NCBI RefSeq assembly: GCF_017873565.1
Contig: NZ_JAGGKH010000002.1
Coordinates: 1 to 64,000, forward strand
DNA length: 64,000 nucleotides
Direction: 5' to 3'
Source of the DNA: Lederbergia galactosidilytica
GTDB lineage: Bacteria > Bacillota > Bacilli > Bacillales > Bacillaceae_C
Shown: piece after piece, positions 20,526-28,708 of the stretch
How the letters are laid out: each line of letters starts with the position of its first letter
How positions within the stretch are numbered: position 1 is the first letter of the stretch
Position numbers and translations under genes: made by a program
The notes under the pieces: model-generated
The model's database searches: none
Seen by the model: the letters and a program-made list of their open reading frames with translations, nothing else
What the model was told of the DNA's origin: nothing

Positions 20526-20954
20526 ATGGCAGTTGTAAAAGCACGGACAGCAGATATTGATTTGTTAGCGAGATTATTAAGAGCTGAAGCTGAAGGGGAA
20601 GGGATACAAGGGATGATGATGGTCGGAAATGTGGGGATCAATCGTATTCGGGCAAATTGTTCCGATTTCAAGGGATTGCGAACGATTCCGGACATGGTTT
20701 ATCAACCCCATGCTTTTGAAGCAGTTACCCATGGTTATTTTTATCAACGAGCTAGAGAGAGCGAACGAAAATTAGCAAGACGTGCGGTTAACGGAGAAAG
20801 GATTTGGCCAGCGAAATATAGTTTATGGTATTTTAGACCTGAAGGAGATTGTCCAGCAACTTGGTATGGGCAGCCTCTTGTAGCTCGTTACAAACTCCAT
20901 TGTTTCTATGAACCAACTGGCGAAGAATGTGAAAATGTTTATCAAACTTTTTAA
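20526..20954 (+). CDS. cwlJ: Spore cortex-lytic enzyme CwlJ
   Basis: Cell wall hydrolase that degrades spore cortex peptidoglycan during germination. The 142-residue protein matches CwlJ along its whole length: LLRAEAEGEG near the N-terminus, MVGNVGINRIRANCSDFKG, then YQPHAFEAVTHGYFYQRAR and a C-terminal CENVYQTF. There is no signal peptide, as expected for a coat-localised protein made in the mother cell. ATG at 20526 follows TTGGAGGTGG. The usual partner gerQ is not adjacent. Its presence shows the organism forms spores. Confidence 0.96.
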   Translation: MAVVKARTADIDLLARLLRAEAEGEGIQGMMMVGNVGINRIRANCSDFKGLRTIPDMVYQPHAFEAVTHGYFYQRARESERKLARRAVNGERIWPAKYSLWYFRPEGDCPATWYGQPLVARYKLHCFYEPTGEECENVYQTF

Positions 20955-20977
20955 GAGATATTCAAGCACCATCTTAA

Positions 20978-21006
20978 TTGAATACAGCTGTGATATTATT
21001 TATTCA
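20978..21006 (+). promoter_or_regulatory. Candidate promoter of a small RNA
   Basis: TTGAAT (20978-20983) and TATTCA (21001-21006) are spaced by 17 bases, about 20 bases after the cwlJ stop. The implied start is near 21013, about 75 bases before a terminator. Confidence 0.4.
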
Positions 21007-21012
21007 TGAAGT

Positions 21013-21087
21013 TTGCCGATAATAATAAGCACAAAGACCTCCCTAGGAGGTGATCTACAAGCATCTAAAATTGATGCTTGTTTTTTC
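21013..21087 (+). ncRNA. Candidate small RNA with a Shine-Dalgarno-like hairpin
   Basis: Between a promoter-like pair and a strong terminator lies about 45 bases of sequence containing ACCTCC-CTA-GGAGGT, a short hairpin. Its right arm continues as AGGAGGTGATC, eleven bases exactly complementary to the 3' end of 16S rRNA. No AUG, GUG or UUG lies at the proper distance downstream, so it does not look like a translated gene. A 15-codon ORF in the left part (21006-21053) has no ribosome site. Expression is unproven. Confidence 0.4.
21058..21087 (+). terminator. Rho-independent terminator
   Basis: CAAGCATC pairs with GATGCTTG around TAAAATT and is followed by six Ts. It could end cwlJ transcripts or the candidate small RNA. 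Confidence 0.85.
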
Positions 21088-21394
21088 ATTCTGTAAAAGC
21101 TATATTTAAAAAGTATTTTAAAAAACTATAAAACTACATTCTAATAACTCATCCACTTAATTAGCACCAACTCTTAATTAAAGGAAACGCTCTTAGGACC
21201 AGGTATAAATACACTGGGAAATAATTTGGTTTTCTGAAATTTTTCCGGCAGTTCTTTGTTAAAAAATCTAGATAAAAAAGAGTGTATATTTATACATTCC
21301 AATATAAAGCTTGAAATTTTCGGTTAATAAGTGATAATTACCAAAAAATGCTTGTATGATTAAATAGACAAGTTTTTTATTTGGGAGTGGGCAA
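21088..21394. other. Intergenic region before the DedA gene, nothing recognised
   Basis: AT-rich with no ORF of note. A GTGTATATTTATACA palindrome-like stretch lies at about 21282-21296. The promoter of the DedA gene is expected here, but I cannot place it with confidence. Confidence 0.3.
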
Positions 21395-22000
21395 ATGGAT
21401 ACTTGGATTATTGAGATTATGGAAAAATTTGGTTACGTTGGAATTCTCTTTTTAATTACAATAGAAAATGTTTTTCCACCGATTCCCTCTGAAGTGATCT
21501 TAACTTTTGGCGGCTTTATGACAACATCCTCTGACTTAACTATTATGGGGGTTGTATGGTTTGCTACATTAGGGTCAGTTATTGGAGCTGTGATTTTATA
21601 TGGGGTCGGCTTTTTAGTGAATCCTAGCCGAATTGAAAAAACGGTTGATCGTTGGGGATATCTTTTGCGTTTAAAGAAAGAAGATATTCAAAGAGCAGAG
21701 ATTTGGTTTCAAAAACATGGTAGTAAGACGGTATTTTTTTGTCGGTTTATCCCCTTAATTCGTAGTTTAATTTCTATTCCAGCCGGAATGGCACGGATGC
21801 CATTTATTCCATTCTTTTTATTAACAGCTTTGGGGACTTTAATTTGGAATATGGTTTTAGTAAGTATAGGAGCAGCTGTCGGAGAATCATGGACAAAAAT
21901 TGTTGAAATAATGGACGTTTACTCCTATATCGTTTATATTGGATTAGCTATATTATTAATAATCGTGATTGGCATTTTTTTAAAGAAAAAACGGATATGA
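21395..22000 (+). CDS. DedA-family membrane protein
   Basis: A 201-residue integral membrane protein of the DedA/VTT superfamily, whose members act in lipid flipping and membrane homeostasis. It shows the conserved ENVFPPIPSE near residue 26, a GxxxGxxxxYxxG-type helix (GSVIGAVILYGVG) and the FCRFIPLIRSLISIPAGMARM motif near residues 112-132. At least four hydrophobic segments follow, and the tail is basic (LKKKRI). The next small gene begins 15 bases later behind GGAGGG, so they are probably co-transcribed. Confidence 0.92.
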   Translation: MDTWIIEIMEKFGYVGILFLITIENVFPPIPSEVILTFGGFMTTSSDLTIMGVVWFATLGSVIGAVILYGVGFLVNPSRIEKTVDRWGYLLRLKKEDIQRAEIWFQKHGSKTVFFCRFIPLIRSLISIPAGMARMPFIPFFLLTALGTLIWNMVLVSIGAAVGESWTKIVEIMDVYSYIVYIGLAILLIIVIGIFLKKKRI

Positions 22001-22015
22001 AGGAGGGATAAATTC

Positions 22016-22303
22016 ATGAACATAACTGAATATACAATAGAAGAATTACACGATCCTACCGGAATTCTTGAAGGTCATCGATATGAGTTTTTTTTAGAAA
22101 TCGAAGTACCAGAAGGTGATGAATTATTTTCTGAGGATGGTTTGTTATTAAGGGTGATTTTCGCCGAAGCAAATGGAGAAAAAAACATCCTTCATTATGA
22201 ATTTATTGAAAGAAATACAAACAATATTTTAGACTTCGCTCTTGAAGAAGACGAGGAAGAACTTGTACTTGATTTCTGTATTCAACATTATCAAGAAGCA
22301 TAG
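22016..22303 (+). CDS. Small acidic conserved protein (DUF6509-like)
   Basis: A 95-residue, strongly acidic cytoplasmic protein. It is mostly predicted beta strand, with GHRYEFFLEIEVPEGDELF and a C-terminal EEDEEELVLDFC segment. It recalls short bacillar proteins grouped as DUF6509, but I do not know a function. The ribosome site GAAGGAGGGA is excellent and it directly follows the DedA gene, so it is likely a real co-expressed gene. Confidence 0.75.
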   Translation: MNITEYTIEELHDPTGILEGHRYEFFLEIEVPEGDELFSEDGLLLRVIFAEANGEKNILHYEFIERNTNNILDFALEEDEEELVLDFCIQHYQEA

Positions 22304-22933
22304 AAAGATAATGAGCTTGGAAAAGGCGGCTCAATAGAACTGTCTTTTCCCCATAGACTCCATCACTAGCGTAGCCCCATTAAATTCCCAATTAAAATCT
22401 TTCCCTGTAAGCTGTTGCCTTTTTCACATCAAATTTCTCTGATTATTTACACTGACACAAAAACCTTTTGATCAACTAAAGAACGGCTATTCATTCATAA
22501 GAGATTAAATGCAGGCGCCCAAATATATATTCCTCTGTGGTAAATCAAAATATGGATTCCTTCTAGAAAATTGTAAGTTTTTTCACACAAGCCTTTTTAA
22601 AGTCATTTCTATCACTCCATACAATAAAAATCGCCCCCCCTCCTAAGCGGTAGGCATATATAATTGATTTAGTTGAATTGACTACTTATCTAGTTTTTCT
22701 ATATGAATACTCGCTTTTGTTGGATTTATATATTGATGAGAAATAGGATTACAGGAATAAGACGATCTCCTTTATATGAGAATAATCGAATGTTTATGAT
22801 GTGTCGCAAGATAGTCTTCAGACATTTAACGAGCATGAAAAACATTTCCCTTTTTGTTAAGAAACACCCTGTATAAATACTCTTATTCATCTAACAATTA
22901 CTGAACTTAAAAGGAATGTTCCGTTTTCACCTC
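22304..22933. other. Long intergenic region, no gene seen
   Basis: About 630 bases between the DUF6509-like gene and the proB promoter. No ORF of 60 codons or more with a ribosome site lies on either strand. A GGAAAAG/CTTTTCC pairing near 22318-22350 could terminate the upstream genes but has no T-run. The rest looks like degraded sequence. Confidence 0.35.
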
Positions 22934-22962
22934 TTGACAATTTTGATTGTTTTCGTCATAAT
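22934..22962 (+). promoter_or_regulatory. Promoter of the proB T-box leader
   Basis: TTGACA (22934-22939), 17 bases, then CATAAT (22957-22962). The expected start, near 22969, is just ahead of the T-box structure. Confidence 0.75.
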
Positions 22963-22968
22963 ATTAGA

Positions 22969-23213
22969 AAATCATTGAACGTAGAAAAGGATTAGTATGT
23001 GGGCTTTGATGTGAAAGAGAGCGAAATTTAAAAGCTGGAAAATTTTGCCACAATCAATCTACAGAACCTACCTTTGAGTCTCATGCAAAACATGAGCGCA
23101 CACCCTAGCGTTATAGGAAAAGTGGGATGCAATCATGACATCCAATTATGGTGGTACCGCGGAAGCTAAAAGCTCTTTCGTCCTTATTCTTAAGGATGAG
23201 TGAGCTTTTTTTA
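22969..23213 (+). promoter_or_regulatory. T-box leader of the proline operon, probable tRNA-Pro sensor
   Basis: The conserved T-box bulge GGTGGTACCGCGG is at about 23150-23162. It is followed by a terminator whose arms are AAGCTC...TCCTT and AAGGA...GAGCTT with a T-run (about 23169-23213). In stem I the stretch ACAGAACCTACC places CCT (23067-23069) at the likely specifier position, a proline codon that fits proBA. Uncharged tRNA-Pro should promote read-through. The specifier call is from position, not from a folded model. Confidence 0.9.
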
Positions 23214-23236
23214 TATTATTTATATAGGTGATTAAA

Positions 23237-24328
23237 ATGAAAAGGCAACGTATTGTGGTCAAAATTGGAAGTAGTTCTTTAACAAATGATAAGGGAGAAA
23301 TTGATCATTTAAAGTTTTCAGATCATATTCATGCCATCGCTAAATTAAGAGAAGCAAAGCATGAGGTGATCCTTGTTTCTTCTGGGGCTGTCGCTGCTGG
23401 CTTTGCTTGTCTGGGCTATCCGAGTCGCCCGGTTACTTTAAAAGGTAAGCAAGCTGCTGCCGCTGTTGGACAAAGTCGCTTAATTCAATTATATATTGAA
23501 AAGTTTAAAGAATTTGATATTATTCCTGCGCAAGTCTTATTAACAAGATCAGATTTTACCGATCGGGAAAGATATCGCAACGCTTTCGCAACGCTGACTG
23601 AACTACTAGAGAGAGGTATTATCCCCATTATTAATGAAAATGACACAGTTTCAGTTGAGGAATTAACCTTTGGAGATAACGATATGTTATCTGCTCTTGT
23701 CAGTGGTTTTCTTCATGTCGATCAATTAATAATCCTGACAGATATTAATGGAATCTATACAGCCAATCCTCGTACATATCCAGACGCCAAGAGATTGGAT
23801 TATTTAGAGCAAATTCCGGATGAGCTAATGGAATCCGCTGATGATATAGGGTCAAAAGTGGGAACTGGTGGTATGCGTTCCAAGCTTCTAGCAGCTAAAA
23901 CAGCTCATTCTTTAGGCGTCCCTGTTTTCATCGGGCAAGGAAAAGGACCAGATAAATTGATTACTATTTTACAAGGCGAGGGGGATGGAACATATATTTC
24001 AAATTCCTCTATTACTCCGATTAATACCAATCGCCAGTGGATTGCCCTCCATTCGGCATTATCAGGCCGAATTTATGTCGATCAAGGTGCAGAAGAAGCA
24101 ATCCTCCATAACGGTAAAAGCTTGTTACCTGCTGGGGTGTTTAAGGTGCAAGGTACTTTCCAGAAGGGAGATGTAGTGGAAGTTTTCGGCAATCATGGTT
24201 TATTAGGAAAAGGTGAAGTAAGTTACTCCTCTGATGACTTAAAAAGAACCATTGAAAAACGGCAATCTGACAAGGAAATGAAACCAACTATAGAAGTGAT
24301 CCATCGTGACCGCTGGGTACAAATTTAA
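23237..24328 (+). CDS. proB: Glutamate 5-kinase
   Basis: Phosphorylates glutamate to glutamyl-5-phosphate, the first step of proline synthesis. The 363-residue protein has an amino acid kinase domain ([14 protein letters not shown] at the start, [17 protein letters not shown] near residue 135, [13 protein letters not shown] near 213) and a C-terminal PUA domain from about 270. ATG at 23237 lies five bases after AGGTGA; the GTG at 23228 is inside that site. First gene after the T-box. Confidence 0.95.
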   Translation: MKRQRIVVKIGSSSLTNDKGEIDHLKFSDHIHAIAKLREAKHEVILVSSGAVAAGFACLGYPSRPVTLKGKQAAAAVGQSRLIQLYIEKFKEFDIIPAQVLLTRSDFTDRERYRNAFATLTELLERGIIPIINENDTVSVEELTFGDNDMLSALVSGFLHVDQLIILTDINGIYTANPRTYPDAKRLDYLEQIPDELMESADDIGSKVGTGGMRSKLLAAKTAHSLGVPVFIGQGKGPDKLITILQGEGDGTYISNSSITPINTNRQWIALHSALSGRIYVDQGAEEAILHNGKSLLPAGVFKVQGTFQKGDVVEVFGNHGLLGKGEVSYSSDDLKRTIEKRQSDKEMKPTIEVIHRDRWVQI

Positions 24329-24348
24329 ATAGGAAGGGGTACAGACTA

Positions 24349-25596
24349 ATGAGTGAAGTACATGTGAAAGGTTTGGCAGCGAAGCAAGCAAGCTACGCTT
24401 TAGTTAATGTGACAACAGAGGAAAAAAATCAGGCACTAAAGTTAATTGCAGATCATTTATTAGCAGCACAGCAAGAGTTACTTACAGCGAATGAAAAAGA
24501 TTTGCAAAATGGCAAGGAAAGTGGTATTTCGCCTGCCATTTTGGATCGAATTATGCTAAATGAAGAACGTATCCAAGCAATGGCACAGGCTATTGAACTC
24601 TTAATAAAATTAAAAGATCCGATTGGGGAAACAATCGAAAAAATCGAAAAAGAAAATGGACTACGTATCTATAAAAAACGCGTACCTATTGGAGTAATCG
24701 GCATGATCTATGAGGCTAGACCAAATGTCACGATTGATGCGGCAACTTTAGCTTTAAAAACTGGAAATGCAGTTGTTCTAAGGGGAAGTTCCTCAGCAAA
24801 GCACTCTAATATGGCACTTGTAAAAGTGATTCATCAAGCTTTAAAAAATAGTCGCTTACCCGAAGATTCAGTTCAATTACTAGAAGATACAAGCCGTGAA
24901 ACAGCGAAAGAGTTATTCCGCTTAAATGAGTATTTAGATGTGCTGATTCCAAGAGGCGGTAAACAGTTAATTGAAACGGTTATCCGTGAATCAACAGTTC
25001 CAGTAATTGAGACTGGTGCAGGCAATTGTCATGTTTATATTGATGAATCCGCTGAATGGGAGATGGCAAAAAACATCGCCTTGAATGCAAAAACTCAACG
25101 TCCTTCTGTGTGTAATACAATCGAAACATTATTAATCCATGAAAAATGGTTTGAAGAATACGGAATAGAACTCATTCAATTATTCCAAGATAAAAACGTG
25201 GAAATTTACGGTGATGAAATCGTTAGAGGGAAGTGCCCTAATGTGCTTATTGCAACAGAAGAGGATTGGGCAACCGAATATTTAGGTTTGACTATTAGTA
25301 TTAAAGTTGTCTCCAATGTTGAGGAAGCTATTCACCATATCAATTATTATGGAACCCAACATTCGGAATCCATCATAACACACAATGATCAACATGCCGC
25401 ATTATTTTTAAATAGTGTCGATGCAGCAGCTGTCTATCATAATGCTTCTACTCGATTTACAGATGGATTCGAGTTTGGCTATGGTGCAGAAATAGGGATT
25501 AGCACACAAAAATTGCATGCTCGTGGTCCGATGGGATTAGAAGCACTTACCTCAAGTAAATTCTTTATTTACGGTGAAGGGCAAATACGAAATTAA
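24349..25596 (+). CDS. proA: Glutamate-5-semialdehyde dehydrogenase
   Basis: Reduces glutamyl-5-phosphate to the semialdehyde with NADPH. The 415-residue aldehyde dehydrogenase-fold protein carries the catalytic Cys255 in [29 protein letters not shown] near residue 110, and the C-terminal [23 protein letters not shown] start behind GGAAGGGG, 20 bases after proB. Together proB and proA make the pathway up to spontaneous ring closure; no proC or proI lies nearby. Confidence 0.96.
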   Translation: MSEVHVKGLAAKQASYALVNVTTEEKNQALKLIADHLLAAQQELLTANEKDLQNGKESGISPAILDRIMLNEERIQAMAQAIELLIKLKDPIGETIEKIEKENGLRIYKKRVPIGVIGMIYEARPNVTIDAATLALKTGNAVVLRGSSSAKHSNMALVKVIHQALKNSRLPEDSVQLLEDTSRETAKELFRLNEYLDVLIPRGGKQLIETVIRESTVPVIETGAGNCHVYIDESAEWEMAKNIALNAKTQRPSVCNTIETLLIHEKWFEEYGIELIQLFQDKNVEIYGDEIVRGKCPNVLIATEEDWATEYLGLTISIKVVSNVEEAIHHINYYGTQHSESIITHNDQHAALFLNSVDAAAVYHNASTRFTDGFEFGYGAEIGISTQKLHARGPMGLEALTSSKFFIYGEGQIRN

Positions 25597-25615
25597 TCGA
25601 GAGGGAGAACGCCAT

Positions 25616-26686
25616 ATGCAAGAAATTAAAGTACAACTAACCGACAATCAAAAAGAAAAGCCGACAGATGAACAACTACCTTTTGGCCGTTATTTTACTG
25701 ATCATATGTTTGTAATGGATTATTCACAAGAAAAGGGTTGGTATGATGCTAGAATTATTCCGTACCAACCGATTGTTTTAGACCCTGCGGCTATTGTCTT
25801 TCATTATGGCCAAACTATTTTTGAAGGATTAAAAGCATATGTAACGACAAACCAGGATGTATTACTTTTTAGGCCCGAAGAAAATATGAAACGTATGAAT
25901 CGTTCCAATCACCGGCTATGCATACCGGAAATTGATGAGAATTTAGCTTTAGAGGCATTAAAAAAGTTAATTTCCATTGACCGTGATTGGATTCCTACAC
26001 AAGAAGGAACATCACTCTATATTCGACCATTCGTTTTCGCAACTGAGCCCTATTTAGGTGTAGCACCATCGACAACTTACCAATTTGTGATCATTTTATC
26101 TCCGGTGGGTGCTTATTATAAAGAAGGAATGAATCCAGTTAAAATTGCGGTAGAAAGTGAATATGTTCGTGCTGTCAAGGGTGGCACAGGGGATGCTAAA
26201 ACAGCAGGAAACTACGCAAGTGCTTTGAAAGCACAGGAAGTAGCCGAAAAAGAAGGCTATTCACAAGTACTATGGCTAGATGGAAAAGAACATAAATATA
26301 TTGAGGAAGTTGGCAGTATGAATGTGTTCTTTAAAATTGATGGAGAAATTATCACCCCAGCAATAAATGGAAGTATTTTACAAGGAATTACAAGAAAATC
26401 CGTCATAGAATTATTAAAGTATTGGGAAATACCGGTGATAGAAAGAAAGATTTCTATGGAGGAGGTTTACCAAGCTTATAAAGAAGGTAAACTAGAAGAA
26501 GCCTTTGGTACTGGTACAGCAGCAGTGATATCACCTATTGGAGAGCTCTTCTGGAATGATTATAAGATCACCATTCATAATGGAGCTACTGGAGAATTAT
26601 CCAAAAAGCTTTATGATACTTTAACAGGTATCCAAACTGGAAAAGAGGAAGATCCATTAAACTGGGTGATGAAAGTGGAAGGATAA
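25616..26686 (+). CDS. ilvE: Branched-chain amino acid aminotransferase
   Basis: PLP-dependent class IV aminotransferase that makes or degrades leucine, isoleucine and valine. The 356 residues equal Bacillus subtilis YbgE. PLP lysine is Lys195 in GDAKTAGNYASALKAQ. FHYGQTIFEGLKAY near residue 64 and IEEVGSMNVFF follow family order. ATG at 25616 follows GAGAGGGAG, 19 bases after proA; the upstream ATG at 25574 overlaps proA. Its place in a T-box proline operon is uncommon and links branched-chain amination to tRNA-Pro control. A terminator follows directly. Confidence 0.93.
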   Translation: MQEIKVQLTDNQKEKPTDEQLPFGRYFTDHMFVMDYSQEKGWYDARIIPYQPIVLDPAAIVFHYGQTIFEGLKAYVTTNQDVLLFRPEENMKRMNRSNHRLCIPEIDENLALEALKKLISIDRDWIPTQEGTSLYIRPFVFATEPYLGVAPSTTYQFVIILSPVGAYYKEGMNPVKIAVESEYVRAVKGGTGDAKTAGNYASALKAQEVAEKEGYSQVLWLDGKEHKYIEEVGSMNVFFKIDGEIITPAINGSILQGITRKSVIELLKYWEIPVIERKISMEEVYQAYKEGKLEEAFGTGTAAVISPIGELFWNDYKITIHNGATGELSKKLYDTLTGIQTGKEEDPLNWVMKVEG

Positions 26687-26694
26687 TAAAGCTG

Positions 26695-26736
26695 AAAAAA
26701 GTAACTAGTCAACAGGCTGATTAGTTACTTTTTTTG
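26695..26736 (+). terminator. Terminator of the proBA-ilvE operon
   Basis: AAAAAAGTAACTA pairs with TAGTTACTTTTTTT around a 14-base loop. Confidence 0.9.
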
Positions 26737-26840
26737 CGTTGTAAGCAACGCTGAAGTATGTATGCTAATTATCATTATTTTAGTTACCAACTATTTTTAA
26801 ATTTTGTCTACATCCAATTATTAGTTTATTAAGGAGAAAA

Positions 26841-27695
26841 ATGATGACATTTGAAGACGAGCATAAGAATGTATTTTGCAATAATGAATATGGAGTTTTA
26901 AAAAAGGTTATTTTATGTGAACCAAAGTATATGGCTATTCGCGAAATTATTAACGAAACCCAAAAATATTATAATGAACAAGAAATTAATCATCAGCTTG
27001 CTGTCAAGCAACATAGTCAATTTATAGACGCATTGCGTCAATGCGGTGTAGAAGTTTTATTAATACCCGCACAAAAAACATATCCTGAACAAGTTTTTAC
27101 ACGGGACATTGGTTTTACGATTGGCGACCAAGTTTGCGTTTCGAGGATGGCTAGAAGGGTGCGTCAAGGCGAAGAAATAGAATTAAAAAACAGATTATCT
27201 CATCATCAAATGCCTTACTTGGATATAAGAGAAGGAATGATTGAAGGTGGGGATGTAATGATTGCTGGTACGACAGTTTATGTCGGTGTTAGTAGTCGCA
27301 CGAATATGCAAGCGATTGATTATTTAGAAGAGGCTCTGCCCGAATATCATATTGTTCCTATTCCGTTTCAAGATAAGTACTTACATCTTGATTGTGTCTT
27401 TAATATTTTATCCGAGGGAGAAGCTTTATTTTTTCCACAGGCATTTGAAGAAGATACAATTGTAATGTTAAATGAAAAATTTAAACTTATTGAAGTATCG
27501 GAAAAAGAGCAATTTACACTCGGAACAAACGTACTATCGATTGGAAACAAACAAGTATTTAGTTTACCTGTTAACCAAAAGGTCAATCAACGTTTAAGAA
27601 ATGAAGGGTATTCCGTTATGGAGATAGATTTATCTGAAATTATAAAATCGGGAGGCTCTTTTCGGTGCTGCACCTTACCTATTTTAAGGAGGTAA
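26841..27695 (+). CDS. DDAH/arginine deiminase-like amidinohydrolase
   Basis: A 284-residue pentein-fold protein close to Bacillus YkgA, annotated as dimethylarginine dimethylaminohydrolase-like. Visible active-site elements are the FTRDIGF acidic motif near residue 90, EGGDVM near 136, His182 (YLHLDC) and the C-terminal Cys277 in CCTLPILR. The nucleophile and its His are thus present, so it should be an active hydrolase of guanidino compounds. The exact substrate is unknown. ATGATG start behind AAGGAG. The next gene begins seven bases later with its own strong ribosome site. Confidence 0.85.
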   Translation: MMTFEDEHKNVFCNNEYGVLKKVILCEPKYMAIREIINETQKYYNEQEINHQLAVKQHSQFIDALRQCGVEVLLIPAQKTYPEQVFTRDIGFTIGDQVCVSRMARRVRQGEEIELKNRLSHHQMPYLDIREGMIEGGDVMIAGTTVYVGVSSRTNMQAIDYLEEALPEYHIVPIPFQDKYLHLDCVFNILSEGEALFFPQAFEEDTIVMLNEKFKLIEVSEKEQFTLGTNVLSIGNKQVFSLPVNQKVNQRLRNEGYSVMEIDLSEIIKSGGSFRCCTLPILRR

Positions 27696-27701
27696 AATCA
27701 A

Positions 27702-28211
27702 GTGACACTAAAACCTGTTCCAGATCATTTAAAAAAAGGCTTAAAATTACTTTTTGTTGGGTTTAACCCTAGTATTCGTTCAAGTGAAACCGGTCATCAT
27801 TATGCGAATCCCACAAATAAATTTTGGAAGATTTTATTTGAAGCCGAGCTTACAGAACGAAGATATCTTCCTAGCGAAGGTGATGCCATTTTTGAAAAAG
27901 GGTTTGGATTTACAAATATTGTTCCAAGACCAACGAGAAATGCTGCAGAAATTACTAAGGAAGAATATCGGCAAGGGAAAAAGGTACTAGAAGAAAAAAT
28001 TCGTTTTTATCGACCAAAAATAGTGTGTTTTGTAGGTAAAGGGGTTTATCTACAATTTTCTGGTAAGAAAAAGGCTGATTGGGGGCGCCAGCCAGAACAA
28101 ACGGTTCCCGGTGTTATTGATTTTGTAGCTCCATCAACAAGTGGTCTCGTTCGAATGAGTCTTGAGGAAATGAAAGAAATATATAGCCAATTAACGAATC
28201 TACTTGATTGA
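27702..28211 (+). CDS. mug: Mismatch-specific uracil/thymine DNA glycosylase (Mug)
   Basis: Removes U or T opposite G in base-excision repair. The 169-residue protein shows the Mug active-site motif GFNPSIRSS (residues 20-28), with NPTNKFWKIL, FGFTNIVPRPT and the lesion-binding PSTSGLVRMS. In Mug the Asn of GxNPS positions the water, and it is kept. GTG start behind TAAGGAGGT. It sits seven bases after the amidinohydrolase; the two functions are unrelated. Confidence 0.92.
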   Translation: MTLKPVPDHLKKGLKLLFVGFNPSIRSSETGHHYANPTNKFWKILFEAELTERRYLPSEGDAIFEKGFGFTNIVPRPTRNAAEITKEEYRQGKKVLEEKIRFYRPKIVCFVGKGVYLQFSGKKKADWGRQPEQTVPGVIDFVAPSTSGLVRMSLEEMKEIYSQLTNLLD

Positions 28212-28238
28212 TCTAACTATAGAAATTCTAATAAAAAG

Positions 28239-28267
28239 TTGCTTTTTAAAAATGAATCCATTATAAT
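28239..28267 (+). promoter_or_regulatory. Promoter of the argS T-box leader
   Basis: TTGCTT (28239-28244) and TATAAT (28262-28267) with a 17-base spacer, about 30 bases after the mug stop. Confidence 0.65.
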
Positions 28268-28273
28268 AACGAA

Positions 28274-28511
28274 AATTAACTGATAAATCCTTTGATGAAG
28301 AGAGTAGTGATCATCACAGCTTAAGCGAGTTAGGGTTGGTGTGAGCCTAGCAGTCTGTTTGTTCATGAAACGCACTTCTAAGGAGCTGCCTGAAAGCAGT
28401 AGGGCTTATTGCCGGATGATTCCGTTATAAAACCCAAGCAGGTTCAATATGAACAAAAAGAGTGGTACCGCGATTCATCTCGTCTCTTATTTTAGAGGCG
28501 GGTTTTTTTAT
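28274..28511 (+). promoter_or_regulatory. T-box leader of argS, probable tRNA-Arg sensor
   Basis: The T-box sequence GAGTGGTACCGCGATT is at about 28460-28475. A terminator follows, CTCGTCTCT with AGAGGCGGG and seven Ts (28478-28511). Upstream, GTTCATGAAACGCACTTC places CGC (28371-28373) at the expected specifier position, an arginine codon that matches the downstream synthetase. Confidence 0.9.
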
Positions 28512-28708
28512 GCCATAAAGATAATCTGTTTGGTGGTGTATTAGAGCATCAAGTGCTAGATCTAAGAAGATCATTGGCAGTAAGTTTACGCGGAAACGCG
28601 GTGTTTATAACTTGCACCATAGATTGCTAGTCAACCGGCAATCTATGTGAATATGAGATCAGATCGGTGGTCGGTTTTATTCTTTTAAAACAAAGGAGTG
28701 AAAGGTAA
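28512..28708 (+). promoter_or_regulatory. Additional structured leader segment before argS
   Basis: Between the T-box terminator and argS lie nearly 200 bases with strong hairpins. CGCG-GAAA-CGCG (28589-28600) is a GNRA tetraloop stem, enclosed by an AAGTT/AACTT pairing. ATAGATTGC/GCAATCTAT (28619-28646) is a nine-base stem. A weak GATC/GGTC stem with a T-rich tail (about 28657-28685) lies just before the ribosome site. I cannot match it to a known riboswitch class. Confidence 0.5.

Noticed and set aside
21045-21058. AGGAGGTGATC as a fragment of a 16S rRNA gene end
   Set aside because: Only eleven bases match, in the complementary sense; no further rRNA similarity.
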